Source of the DNA: Mycobacterium persicum
GTDB lineage: Bacteria; Actinomycetota; Actinomycetes; Mycobacteriales; Mycobacteriaceae
Assembly: GCF_002086675.1 (NCBI RefSeq)
Contig: NZ_MVIF01000056.1
Location: 1-36,302 of the forward strand
Direction: 5' to 3'
DNA: 36,302 nt
Within the stretch, counting starts at the first letter, position 1. Every line of letters starts with the position of its first letter. The notes beneath the pieces are model-generated. The model did not search any database and was not told the origin of the DNA. It saw only the letters and a list, made by a program, of their open reading frames with translations. Positions 15,595 through 23,711 of this stretch are shown here, piece by piece. Position numbers and translations under genes: made by a program.

Positions 15595-16188
15595 TCAGCC
15601 GGTATCGAGCAGCAACGGCGGGATGGGTTCCAGCTCGCCGAAAAGATCCACCGCCGAATCCAGGACGCGGTCGACGGAATCCGCGAACTCGTTGAACCGG
15701 ATAAGACCTGGAATCCATTGGGAATTAACGGCGGTCACGCCGACGCGCTGCGGATCGGAAGACGCGTGCATGGTTGCGGTCACTGCGCGATTCCGGTCGT
15801 TCCACAGGTGTGCGAACCGCGCCAGCCGGGCCTGGTCTGCGGCCGGGAAAAAGTATGCGGGAGTGACCCGGATGGTGAATACGTCCGGATGCTCGTGCGA
15901 GATCTCCAGGTGGATGTGCAATCTTCGCGGGTAAGCGTTTGCGACGAAGAAGAACTCACCGTCATGCCGGCCGCGGAAGTACCGCTTGCCGCGGCTGTAC
16001 AGATAGCGTTCGATCACGCTCGTGGACAGTGGCTCACCCAGCGACGACGTCATGATGCCCATGTTGAGGCGGCTGGGTACGGAAATTCTTTGAATCAGCC
16101 CAGGCGGTTGCGAAGAATCAGTTGAGAATTCGCTGAGCGACGCTGGCAGGCGTGCCCGCGAACGCAACCAGCCGACGGTGAAAGCCAC
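15595..16188 (-). CDS. YbjN domain-containing protein
   Basis: Up to 197 residues. The core (PLSTSVIERYLYSRGKRYFR, GEFFFVANAYPRRLHIHLEI, FTIRVTPAYFFPAADQARL, RFAHLWNDRNR) matches the YbjN family, small alpha/beta proteins resembling type III secretion chaperones, of unclear role in actinobacteria. It ends with ADSVDRVLDSAVDLFGELEP. The start is uncertain. GTG 16188 has GAAGG about eight bases upstream, but its first ~45 residues are weakly conserved. Internal ATGs at 16062 and 16053 would start just before the domain but lack a Shine-Dalgarno. It lies next to an NRPS scar and has no operon partner. Confidence 0.7.
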   Translation of the reverse strand: MAFTVGWLRSRARLPASLSEFSTDSSQPPGLIQRISVPSRLNMGIMTSSLGEPLSTSVIERYLYSRGKRYFRGRHDGEFFFVANAYPRRLHIHLEISHEHPDVFTIRVTPAYFFPAADQARLARFAHLWNDRNRAVTATMHASSDPQRVGVTAVNSQWIPGLIRFNEFADSVDRVLDSAVDLFGELEPIPPLLLDTG

Positions 16189-16269
16189 CCGCCAAACCTT
16201 CGTGGCAAATGTCGATCGAAGATTACCCGCTGCTGCGGAGCAACAACAACTACTGCCGATGGCGGACTT

Positions 16270-16810
16270 TTCAACCGGGTGGCTAAGGCCTCGACGGTGG
16301 CGGCGTCATAGACGTCGGTGCGGTACTACACGACTCCACTGATGCCGGCGGGCTCACCGGCGGTGCTGAAGCTCTCATTGACGGGTTGGTGGCCTGGCCC
16401 TTCGGCGCGGCCCAGGCGACCGGTAGCCGAATCGGAAGACACCCGCCCCGGCCGCAATACCTGCGCATCGATGCGTTAGATCGTGGTGTCGGTCGGACCG
16501 TATGCGTTGATCATTGGCCGCTCGGCTGCCCACCGGTCCACCAGCTCGGCCGTGCCAAAGCCGCCGCAGCTGCAGGGGTCGGGTTCAAGACATTGACGCG
16601 TTCGGTGGTGAGCAGCGGTACGCAGTGGAGCAAGGCGCCCCATATCTCCCATAACGATATGTCGAAGCCGTTGGAATGGCAGTGGGCCACCGCTTGTCCG
16701 GCGGTGGAGTCGACAACTGTTGGTGCGCTGAGTAGATGGGCAACACTGTGGGTGGCTGGAGGCCATGTCCTTGGGCATTCCTGCGAAGGCAACGCACCAG
16801 CTCCGTTGCG
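16270..16810 (-). pseudogene. Non-ribosomal peptide synthetase remnant (adenylation-domain core plus condensation-domain end)
   Basis: Minus-strand frames show an adenylation domain in pieces: AGMPK and VAHLLSAPT around the A3 region, AHCHSNGFDISLWEIWGALL (A4), LLTTERVNVLNPTPAAAAAL, and after a frameshift and short loss ELVDRWAAERPMINAYGP leading into TDTTI (A5). A stop follows. Further on, ESFSTAGEPAGISGVV then YRTDVYDAATVEALATRL match the end of a mycobacterial NRPS condensation domain, split by TAG at 16326-16328. Because A4-A5 are followed by a C-domain end, large internal deletions must have occurred. NRPS enzymes build peptides or lipopeptides; nothing here can be functional. Confidence 0.78.
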
Positions 16811-17561
16811 TCGTACCAGCGTGCTGGTGGTCTATGCCATGTGCGCTGCAGGATCCGCAATGTCACCCGCATTCCTCCTTGAGGCGAACGTCAATCAGCA
16901 TCGGAAAAAGGGTAGCACTGGTCAACACCATGTGGAGAGCGTAATCTACTGCGCCCTATCGGGTTTCGAGACGCTCCAGAAGTAGTGAACACCAGCTACG
17001 GAGTCGTTGCCAGGGTTAAACCAGCTCAACTAATCCGCTCCTACGAGGCAAAGCGCCCCGGATGATCAGCTGCGGTTGCGTGCTGTGTGCACCTATTCCC
17101 ATGTCGCCGCGACACTGCGACAATCTGCATCAGTGTCCGGAGGTGCGTTGTGACGCCGCAACGACCCAGGCCCGCTCCGTGAATATCCCGCCGCCCGTGT
17201 GTATCGCCGGCAGTGTCGGCAGCGGAGCGTAACCCGTTGGTTCCTAAAAGATGTCGGTGATATTGAAGGGGAATGCGGCTCTAGAGGTCTGCCAGGAGCC
17301 CGGGACACCAGTTATGCGTGATCTGAATCTCGCCTGCGCTTGCTCGAGGAGCTGTCAAGCGCACCACGTCAGGTATCGCGTTGCGCTACAACAAATTTAA
17401 TCTTGGCCAGACCCCTGTGTCGTTCGGTCTGACCATGGAACGAGCAGGTCTCAGGTTGATGACAGACGAACAACGGCTCGGGCCGCAGGGCCGAAGATGT
17501 CGGTAGCGTGTGCCTGCCCGTCCGCGGGATGTATGAGTCGTCAAGCTAGGAAAGGCGTTCG
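16811..17561. other. Non-coding gap before the lipase gene
   Basis: About 750 bases with no supported gene. The left part may include unrecognisable upstream NRPS debris. The right end carries CTAGGAAAGGCGTTCG, the ribosome-binding region of the lipase. No RNA gene was recognised. Confidence 0.35.
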
Positions 17562-18464
17562 GTGAAAGACGGACTGCGTGGGGAACTCTCGCGTCGGCAA
17601 TTCTCGATTGGCGCAGGGTTGTTCGGTGGTGTTGGATTTCTCGCGCCGTGGGCTACGCCGCTGATGAACACCGCCCATGCGACCGGGCCGGATTCCGGTA
17701 TTGTCAACGGTTTTGATCCGCGATTTGCTCTGGACGTGCCGCTACCCTTGTGCTTGGCCGCCTACTCGGTAACAGACTGCAACAACGTGCCCCTTCCGCC
17801 GGGATTTGTTCAGACTGCGTTGATCAAGGTCGACGCCATTACCGCTGGAAAGAAAGCCGCAAAGCAACCCGAGGTGACACAGTTGGCCTTCAATGCCAAC
17901 ATATTTGGGCTGATAGGCCGCAATGCATCAACCCGTACCGCCTTCGTGGCCTTCCGCGGTACCATCACGTTTGACGACGTGATCACCGACTTGGGCGCAA
18001 TACCTGAACCTTACGAACCGGTAGACGGGTTCGGGTATGTACATTCGGGCTTTCAGACTGTCTACCAGCTGGTTCGCGAAAGCGTCGTCAACAACATCGC
18101 CAACGCGGCTACGGGCTGCGACAAGATTCTCGTTACGGGGCACAGCCTTGGCGCAGCGCTTGCGGTGCTTGCTGCGCCCGATATCTTCCACAACATGACG
18201 CCCAACATAAGACCCAACGCCATGACCTTCGCAGGACCTATCGCAGGGTTGCGTGACTTCGCAAAGGCTTTCAATCAGGCAGTCACGAGCTGCTATCGGG
18301 TGGTGAACTTCCTTGATCTGGTGCCATACCTGCCGCCGTTGTTCTACAAACACGTGGGCCGGGCGATTGAGGTCGACAGCGGTGGGTCGATCGACCCACT
18401 GTGGCGTCATAGCCTGTTCGCCTATAAGGCTGGGCTGGAAAGGATTATCCAAGCGAATGGCTGA
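17562..18464 (+). CDS. Class 3 lipase family protein with Tat-type signal
   Basis: A 300-residue alpha/beta hydrolase of the lipase_3 type. The N-terminus has a twin-arginine motif (LSRRQFSIGAGLFGG) and a hydrophobic stretch ending near NTAHATG, indicating Tat export. Catalytic features: AFVAFRGTITFDD (the strand leading to the oxyanion hole in class 3 lipases), nucleophile elbow GHSLGAALAVLAA, Asp in NFLDLVPYLPP, and His probably in WRHSLFAYKAG. It would hydrolyse acylglycerols or other lipid esters outside the cytoplasm. The start is GTG 17562 with AGGAAAGG about eight bases upstream. It faces the solute-binding protein gene, 78 bp apart. No lid domain is evident. The substrate is unknown. 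Confidence 0.85.
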   Translation: MKDGLRGELSRRQFSIGAGLFGGVGFLAPWATPLMNTAHATGPDSGIVNGFDPRFALDVPLPLCLAAYSVTDCNNVPLPPGFVQTALIKVDAITAGKKAAKQPEVTQLAFNANIFGLIGRNASTRTAFVAFRGTITFDDVITDLGAIPEPYEPVDGFGYVHSGFQTVYQLVRESVVNNIANAATGCDKILVTGHSLGAALAVLAAPDIFHNMTPNIRPNAMTFAGPIAGLRDFAKAFNQAVTSCYRVVNFLDLVPYLPPLFYKHVGRAIEVDSGGSIDPLWRHSLFAYKAGLERIIQANG

Positions 18465-18542
18465 CTTGTGCCACGAGTCAGTGAACTATCCCGTGGTGCA
18501 ACCCCAGAAGTGGCCGGATACGTGCAGCGAGGTGTGGCGCGG

Positions 18543-19346
18543 TTACGCTTGGTACGTATTGGGATTGCCGAGCCATCGCTGCCGGAGTCGTGGCAGGGTT
18601 CCGCTCGCCTCCAGCGCGGCCTGCGCGGCGGCGATCCGCTCAAGAAGGTCCTGATCTGCCTTGGGGACCGCGATCGCAATCTTTTCTACCGATATGCCCG
18701 TGCGCTGGACGACCTCGACGCCTGGCACCGGCTTGACCAGCTCGGTCAGCACTGGGGCTAGTTTCATGAAGGCGTCGCAGCCGCCAGTGGTCAAGTCGGT
18801 TATCGCTGAACGGACAGCGCCGTAGTCGTAGACCCGCACGGCGCCGGCTCGACCTTCGGCGACAAGGCGATTGGCGATTGGCTGGCTGGTGTTGCCCTGC
18901 TGGACGCCGATTGTCAGTCCAGACAGGTCGTCAATGGAGTGCACGTTGGGCAGCCGGGCGCTGTCGACGGCCAGTGACTGCCCCGAGATCAGGTACGGCG
19001 CAACGAATGCCGCTTGCTTCTCACGTTCGGGTGTCACGGTGGTCCCGGCCGCGACGCAGTCGTACTCACCGCCGTTGAGCGCACCGAAGATGCCGTTGAA
19101 GTCGGTACCGTCGTAGCGGATGAAGCTGGCTTCAGCGCCGAGGGCTCGGGCAATCTCGGTCATCAGGTCGATGTCGAAACCGCCACCTAGGGGCATGCCG
19201 TTGAAGGGCGGATCAGGAAACGCCGCTCCCACCCGTAGGGTCCGCTTATCGTCGGACCGACGGCCCGCGACGTCGCATCCCGCCAATCCTGCGGCGGCCG
19301 TCATGGCCACGCCGGCAACCAGAAGCTGCCGCCGCCGAGTCGACAT
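18543..19346 (-). CDS. Extracellular solute-binding lipoprotein, family 3 (amino-acid ABC transporter type)
   Basis: A 267-residue periplasmic-binding protein. The start is ATG 19346, with AAGGAG about ten bases upstream. The signal is STRRRQLLVAGVAMTAAAGLAGC, presented here in two parts: STRRRQ, then a hydrophobic run ending in lipobox LAGC, so the mature protein is a lipid-anchored surface protein. The mature part has the SBP_bac_3 pattern: FNGMPLGGGFDIDLMTEIAR, FNGIFGALNGGEYDCVAAGT, TVTPEREKQAAFVAPYL, LSGLTIGVQQGNTS and DAFMKLAPVLTEL. Such proteins capture polar amino acids such as glutamine for an ABC importer. No permease or ATPase gene is adjacent, so it is an orphan or works with a distant transporter. 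Confidence 0.88.
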   Translation of the reverse strand: MSTRRRQLLVAGVAMTAAAGLAGCDVAGRRSDDKRTLRVGAAFPDPPFNGMPLGGGFDIDLMTEIARALGAEASFIRYDGTDFNGIFGALNGGEYDCVAAGTTVTPEREKQAAFVAPYLISGQSLAVDSARLPNVHSIDDLSGLTIGVQQGNTSQPIANRLVAEGRAGAVRVYDYGAVRSAITDLTTGGCDAFMKLAPVLTELVKPVPGVEVVQRTGISVEKIAIAVPKADQDLLERIAAAQAALEASGTLPRLRQRWLGNPNTYQA

Positions 19347-22236
19347 CAAACCCGTCTCCTTCAGTTGATCATTTTGGTGTCGTCATGCGCCCGATGCCTG
19401 CCGTCGGGAGCTCGATGGCTTTCGTTAGCTGATTGAATCCCATTCGACTTCGCACCGCAGGTGGATCGGCGAGCAGGGTCGAACCGCAGCTTTCAACCGT
19501 CGCTTCGACCTGATGTGCCAAATCGATGTTCTCGGTCAACGCGGTATCGCCGTTAGGCTAGGTGTAGGGGGTACCCGCCGACCCGCACCTGATGACACCG
19601 ACGTCGCTGTCAGGTTGGGCTGCGTAGCAAGCGAGACGCTCCAGCGACCCGCGTACCGTCCTTTGCGGCTGCTCCCCATGCCGATCGATAGTCTCACCGT
19701 CCTTCAGTTCAGGTGGGCTGTCGGCAAAACTTGGCGGCATGCCTGGAACCCGGTCTTGAATGCCATGGCCTACCGCCACAGAAGAATCATGCCCTGCCTG
19801 GTAATGGCGACGGCGGGCGCTGATATCAATTAGTGTGACATCCTCTTTGGCCAACTGCCCGATCTCCGCTTTAGTTGCTTGTTCCCGCGTGAAGCGACGG
19901 CGGAGCCGAGAATAAGTTGTGGCGGCATGATTAAAGTTGCCGCCCCTTGTCTCGACGCCGTTTTGTGCTTGGGCCTTACGGCCGCCTGCGCTCACGACCA
20001 TGCGGCTGCAACCAGTCTGAATGGATCCACTACGCGTATGTCGACGTGTATTTCCATTCTCCCGCGTGGCGGGACATCTCGGTCGGCCGTAGCGTCAGCG
20101 GACCTTCGGTTTATTCCCGCTAAGAGCGGGATAAGCCATCGCAGGTGCCCGGACAATTCGTTGTTGTGCTGGACGCGGCACGGTTCCGCCGTCGCGCAGA
20201 CACCCATTGCCGGTCTCGGGGCTGTCGTTCGTATGCGGCGTGGGCATCCATGGGCATCCATGGCTCCGTCATCTCCATGTCGATCGCTGGACGCGCCTAT
20301 ACCCGTAACCCCCCAAATTACCGACATGTTTACACGCGGAATGTGTGACTGGTCCAGGTTGAGGTAGCGGACGTTGCAGAAATCACATGCGTCGCAACGA
20401 ACCGCGGAGCGTGGTGCAGGCTGCTGTGTAAAATGCATTGACAAATGAACGAGCGCTCACTACAGGCTCATGGGCTCTATGGACCTGCATTAGCCCTCGC
20501 GGGCCGGTCATATGGCGTCACTAATTTGCCGAATGTAATGTGGCACTCTGTCACGATCTCGGATCTCGCGGTGCAAGTTCTACACCCGTAGAAGCGAGGT
20601 ATACATGAGCTGTGGGCACGTTGTCTCACATTGGCGCAGCGAATGGGTCGATTTGACTCTGGCGCGCGCCACCGGCGTGCTGTTTATTCGATGAGAAGGC
20701 GAGCGTCGACGTGGTACAGCGACCTGGATGACGTGAATCGACCGCATCAACGATCTCGTCGGGGATTGTCATCTTCCGGCAGGATCGGCAGCATCGAGGA
20801 AAGCGTGTGACCATGGCAAAAGATCCCAGACCTGATGGCTGTAACGGCCACTCGCAGGCAGGGACCGGGCTTGGTGGCGAGGGCTGCTCATTTGCCCTGA
20901 AGATCTGCGACGGCATAACAACACCTACTGCGCCTCGGGTGCTGAACCCGCCGACAGCGGAATTCTGTGGGCAACAGCCTGTGTCGGCTGGATCGGTGTC
21001 TGGACGTTGGCGATGCGCCGGCCGACGAGGCGGTGTCAGGCGTCCCGGGCGGATCATCCGGGGCCGGCTCCACGAGGCCGACGGGTGGGAGACGGGAAGT
21101 CGCTCGCGCCAGTGCACGCGCCTCGGTTGCCTCACTACGTATCGCCGGGTCCAAAGGCGGTACTGCGGCGAACCCCGGCGCCGTTCATTGGGCACGCCTG
21201 CTGCCTTTGGCGGCCAGCCGCCACGGCCGAGGCCCGAACAGGTGGACCGGCGTTCGTTTCAACGACTCTCACGGCATAAGCGGCGCCTGGGTACGCCGGC
21301 CGCTCCCATCACCGCGAAGTCATCGCGGACGAGCGCGCAAGAACACGTTCATGACGAAATCGTCGTGCCGGTCTCGGTTGACACCCTAGCGGCCAATCCC
21401 GTATCCACGTCGGCGCACAACCCGACGGCCGTTCGCTGACAGCCGGCAAGTCACGACTAACCGGACGGTCAGGCGCTGTTGGATGTTCGCGGCGATATTG
21501 ACGGAAGGGTTGGCGCGCTCAAAGCCGGTGGGAACGCGGCCGGCCCGGTCGCGATAGCGCTTCAAAAGCGTTGCTGACCAACGCCTTCGGTACGTCCCGG
21601 GCGTATCAGGGGCGAGGAGGGCTCAGCGTTGATCCGTAGCGCAACCTGCAACCTGGAAATCCATTGAGAGCCATTGTCTTTGCGTGTAGATCGCGCCGAC
21701 TGCGTCCTGCCTCGTCGCAGCGCCCCGCTCTTCGGTTGGTCTGACAGCCATCCAGATTCAGATCGAATTGCCACTCATACAGGCTGTGGCAATGTCCAGA
21801 CGGTGTACATTTCCGATGCATATAGTTCGGACGGCGCATGAATGTCAAAATGCCCTACACCTAATGGCGACGTAATAGCCGTGTAACGAGGACATAATTG
21901 CAAAATAACGTAGCATTGTGCTATAGTTTTATCCAGAGGTTATTGCCGCACCGTATTATCTCGGTACGCAGTGACCCGGGTGGACCGTCGACGACGACGG
22001 TGGTCGTCTCGGATGCCTGATTCCCAATCTCTCGGAGGTTTTCCTCATGGTGATTCGTGTGCTCATCGACCATTGTAGCGGTGTATAGGAAAACAATTTC
22101 TAACGGCCCTAAAGGTCCAGCACCGCGGACCATGACTGCAGCGCAAAGGCGCGCCACTCGCGCTGGTGAGCATTGTTCCGCATGTAACCAGCTGAGCATC
22201 GCAATCAGCAAAGTCCGTAGTCGGTGTGGCAAATAG
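19347..22236. other. 2.9-kb region without a supportable gene
   Basis: Open frames exist on both strands (for example 20813-21439 plus, 19558-20001 minus), but none has a recognisable domain, a consistent third-position GC bias or a start with clear support. The likeliest picture is decayed coding DNA plus regulatory sequence. A possible lipoprotein-like start occurs at 19927 (MIKVAAPCLDAVLCLGLTAA), but it lapses into low-quality sequence. A TTGACA hexamer with an adjacent palindrome is listed separately. The right end, from ~21880, is AT-richer and probably holds the esterase promoter. Confidence 0.4.
20438..20466 (+). promoter_or_regulatory. TTGACA -35 with GAGCGCTC palindrome in the spacer
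   Basis: A consensus TTGACA at 20438-20443 is followed 17 bases later by TACAGG (20461-20466), a weak -10. The spacer holds the perfect 8-bp palindrome GAGCGCTC (20451-20458) within TGAACGAGCGCTCAC, which resembles TetR-family operators. No intact gene follows for about 1.8 kb, so it may be a relic. Confidence 0.3.
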
Positions 22237-23355
22237 TTGTGCGCAATGTGGAAGGCGTTAGGTATGACTGCGTTCGCTCGGGTATCCGGCTCATCAGAAG
22301 AGGCTGCTTCGCCGCTTCATGGTGCCGCGGCGCGTCCGGTCGCGGTATGTGAGGTGCCGGCCGGCGACGGGTTTCCCGTCGAGGTGGTCGAGGCGGGGCC
22401 CAGTATTGCGGCGCGGTTGGTGGCGCTGGCGTCGCGCATGACGATCAGGCCGATGCTGACAGTGGTGGGCTTTTTCCCGCATCTTCCGCTGCCGCTGCGC
22501 CTCATCGACCCTGTCTGCGGGTTCCTGATCCCGCCTCAGCCGGGTACCACCCGGACCACAATCCGGTTGCCTAACGCCACGGCGCAGTTTGTCTGCGCGC
22601 CGGGGGTGCGGCCTACCGGGAACCCGCGCCGGGTGGTCCTGTATCTGCACGGCGGCGCCTTCGTGACCTGCGGCGCTAATTCGCATGGCAGGATCGTCAA
22701 GTCACTTTCGAGACATGGCGACGCGCCCGTCCTGGTGGTCAACTATCGGCTGCTGCCCGAGCACTCGATCGCCATGGCGCTCGACGACTGTCATGATGCC
22801 TACCGGTGGTTGCGAGCAACCGGTTATCGGTCGCAAGAGATCGTGTTGGCCGGCGATTCGGCGGGCGGCTACCTCGCACTCGCGCTCGCGCAGCGGCTGC
22901 AGCAGGACGATGAGAAGCCGGCGGCGTTGGTCGCGATGTCCCCGCTGCTGCAGCTGGCCAAGGGGCCCAAGCAGTCGCATCCCAACATCAGAACCGACGC
23001 AGTGCTTACGGCGAAGGCATTTGATGCGCTTTCTGCTTTTGTCGGCAGGTCCGCCGCAAAGCAAACGGTCGACGGCCGGCGCGAAGAACCCTATGAGCCG
23101 TTAGATCATATTCAACCAGAGTTGCCGCCCGTGCTTTTGCACGTCTCCGGTTCGGAGGTGCTGCTTTACGACGCACAGCTGGCCGCCGGCAAACTAGCGG
23201 CGGCCGGAGTGCCGGCCGAAGTACGCGTGTGGCCGGGTCAAGTTCACGTTTTCCAGCTGGCTGCGCCGCTAGTGCCAGAAGCGAACCGCTCATTGCGTCA
23301 GATTGGACGCTACATCCGCGCAATCACCGGTCATTCTAACGGATCCAGTGAATAG
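22237..23355 (+). CDS. Alpha/beta hydrolase, hormone-sensitive-lipase (Lip) family
   Basis: Up to 372 residues. The core has the HSL family marks: oxyanion motif VVLYLHGGAFVTCG, VVNYRLLPEHSIAMALDD, nucleophile elbow LAGDSAGGYLALALA, an acidic residue in VSGSEVLLYDAQ (Glu where many relatives have Asp), and catalytic His in WPGQVHVFQLAAP. It resembles mycobacterial LipC/LipW-type esterases acting on short acyl esters. An N-terminal ~110-residue region precedes the hydrolase domain. The start is ambiguous among TTG 22237, ATG 22246 and ATG 22264, none with a strong Shine-Dalgarno. It precedes the mmpL gene by 357 bp on the same strand, which suggests lipid metabolism and transport acting together, though co-transcription is not shown. 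Confidence 0.87.
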   Translation: MCAMWKALGMTAFARVSGSSEEAASPLHGAAARPVAVCEVPAGDGFPVEVVEAGPSIAARLVALASRMTIRPMLTVVGFFPHLPLPLRLIDPVCGFLIPPQPGTTRTTIRLPNATAQFVCAPGVRPTGNPRRVVLYLHGGAFVTCGANSHGRIVKSLSRHGDAPVLVVNYRLLPEHSIAMALDDCHDAYRWLRATGYRSQEIVLAGDSAGGYLALALAQRLQQDDEKPAALVAMSPLLQLAKGPKQSHPNIRTDAVLTAKAFDALSAFVGRSAAKQTVDGRREEPYEPLDHIQPELPPVLLHVSGSEVLLYDAQLAAGKLAAAGVPAEVRVWPGQVHVFQLAAPLVPEANRSLRQIGRYIRAITGHSNGSSE

Positions 23356-23711
23356 CAGCTGACGAACTTCGCACGGCCGTGATGCCGTTCTGAAAAGCAT
23401 ATTTATCGGGAGTACCATGAGACGTCTTGGACGTATATCCAGCGAGTGCACGCCGCCAATTTCTGAGTGCCATCGGCTGACTGCCACGGCCCTGTTAGCC
23501 ACCTCGCGTGGGCCGCAGGGTGAACATCGCTGCATAGATTACGAATCGCCGCGCGAAAGTGTTCAACTCAACGCTGCGAAATCCGCGGGCACCGACCCAG
23601 CGGCGGTTATGCCGCGCAAATCACCCGATTCGCTTCGACGATGCGGCAACGCTTGTTGTGGCGGCACCGAGTCGTTGCTGGCTCAGGCATCGTTCTGCGG
23701 AAGGTATTCAT
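23356..23711 (+). other. Gap between esterase and mmpL genes
   Basis: These 356 bases hold no recognised gene. A 102-codon frame from ATG 23417 runs into the mmpL start, but its composition is not coding-like. The mmpL frame also stays open upstream to 23559 without family similarity. GGAAGG at 23699-23704 is the mmpL ribosome-binding site. Confidence 0.4.

Noticed and set aside
20813..21439. A 209-codon plus-strand frame with GAGGAAAG upstream
   Set aside because: No recognisable domain, inconsistent third-position GC, and Arg/Pro-rich composition typical of a non-coding frame.
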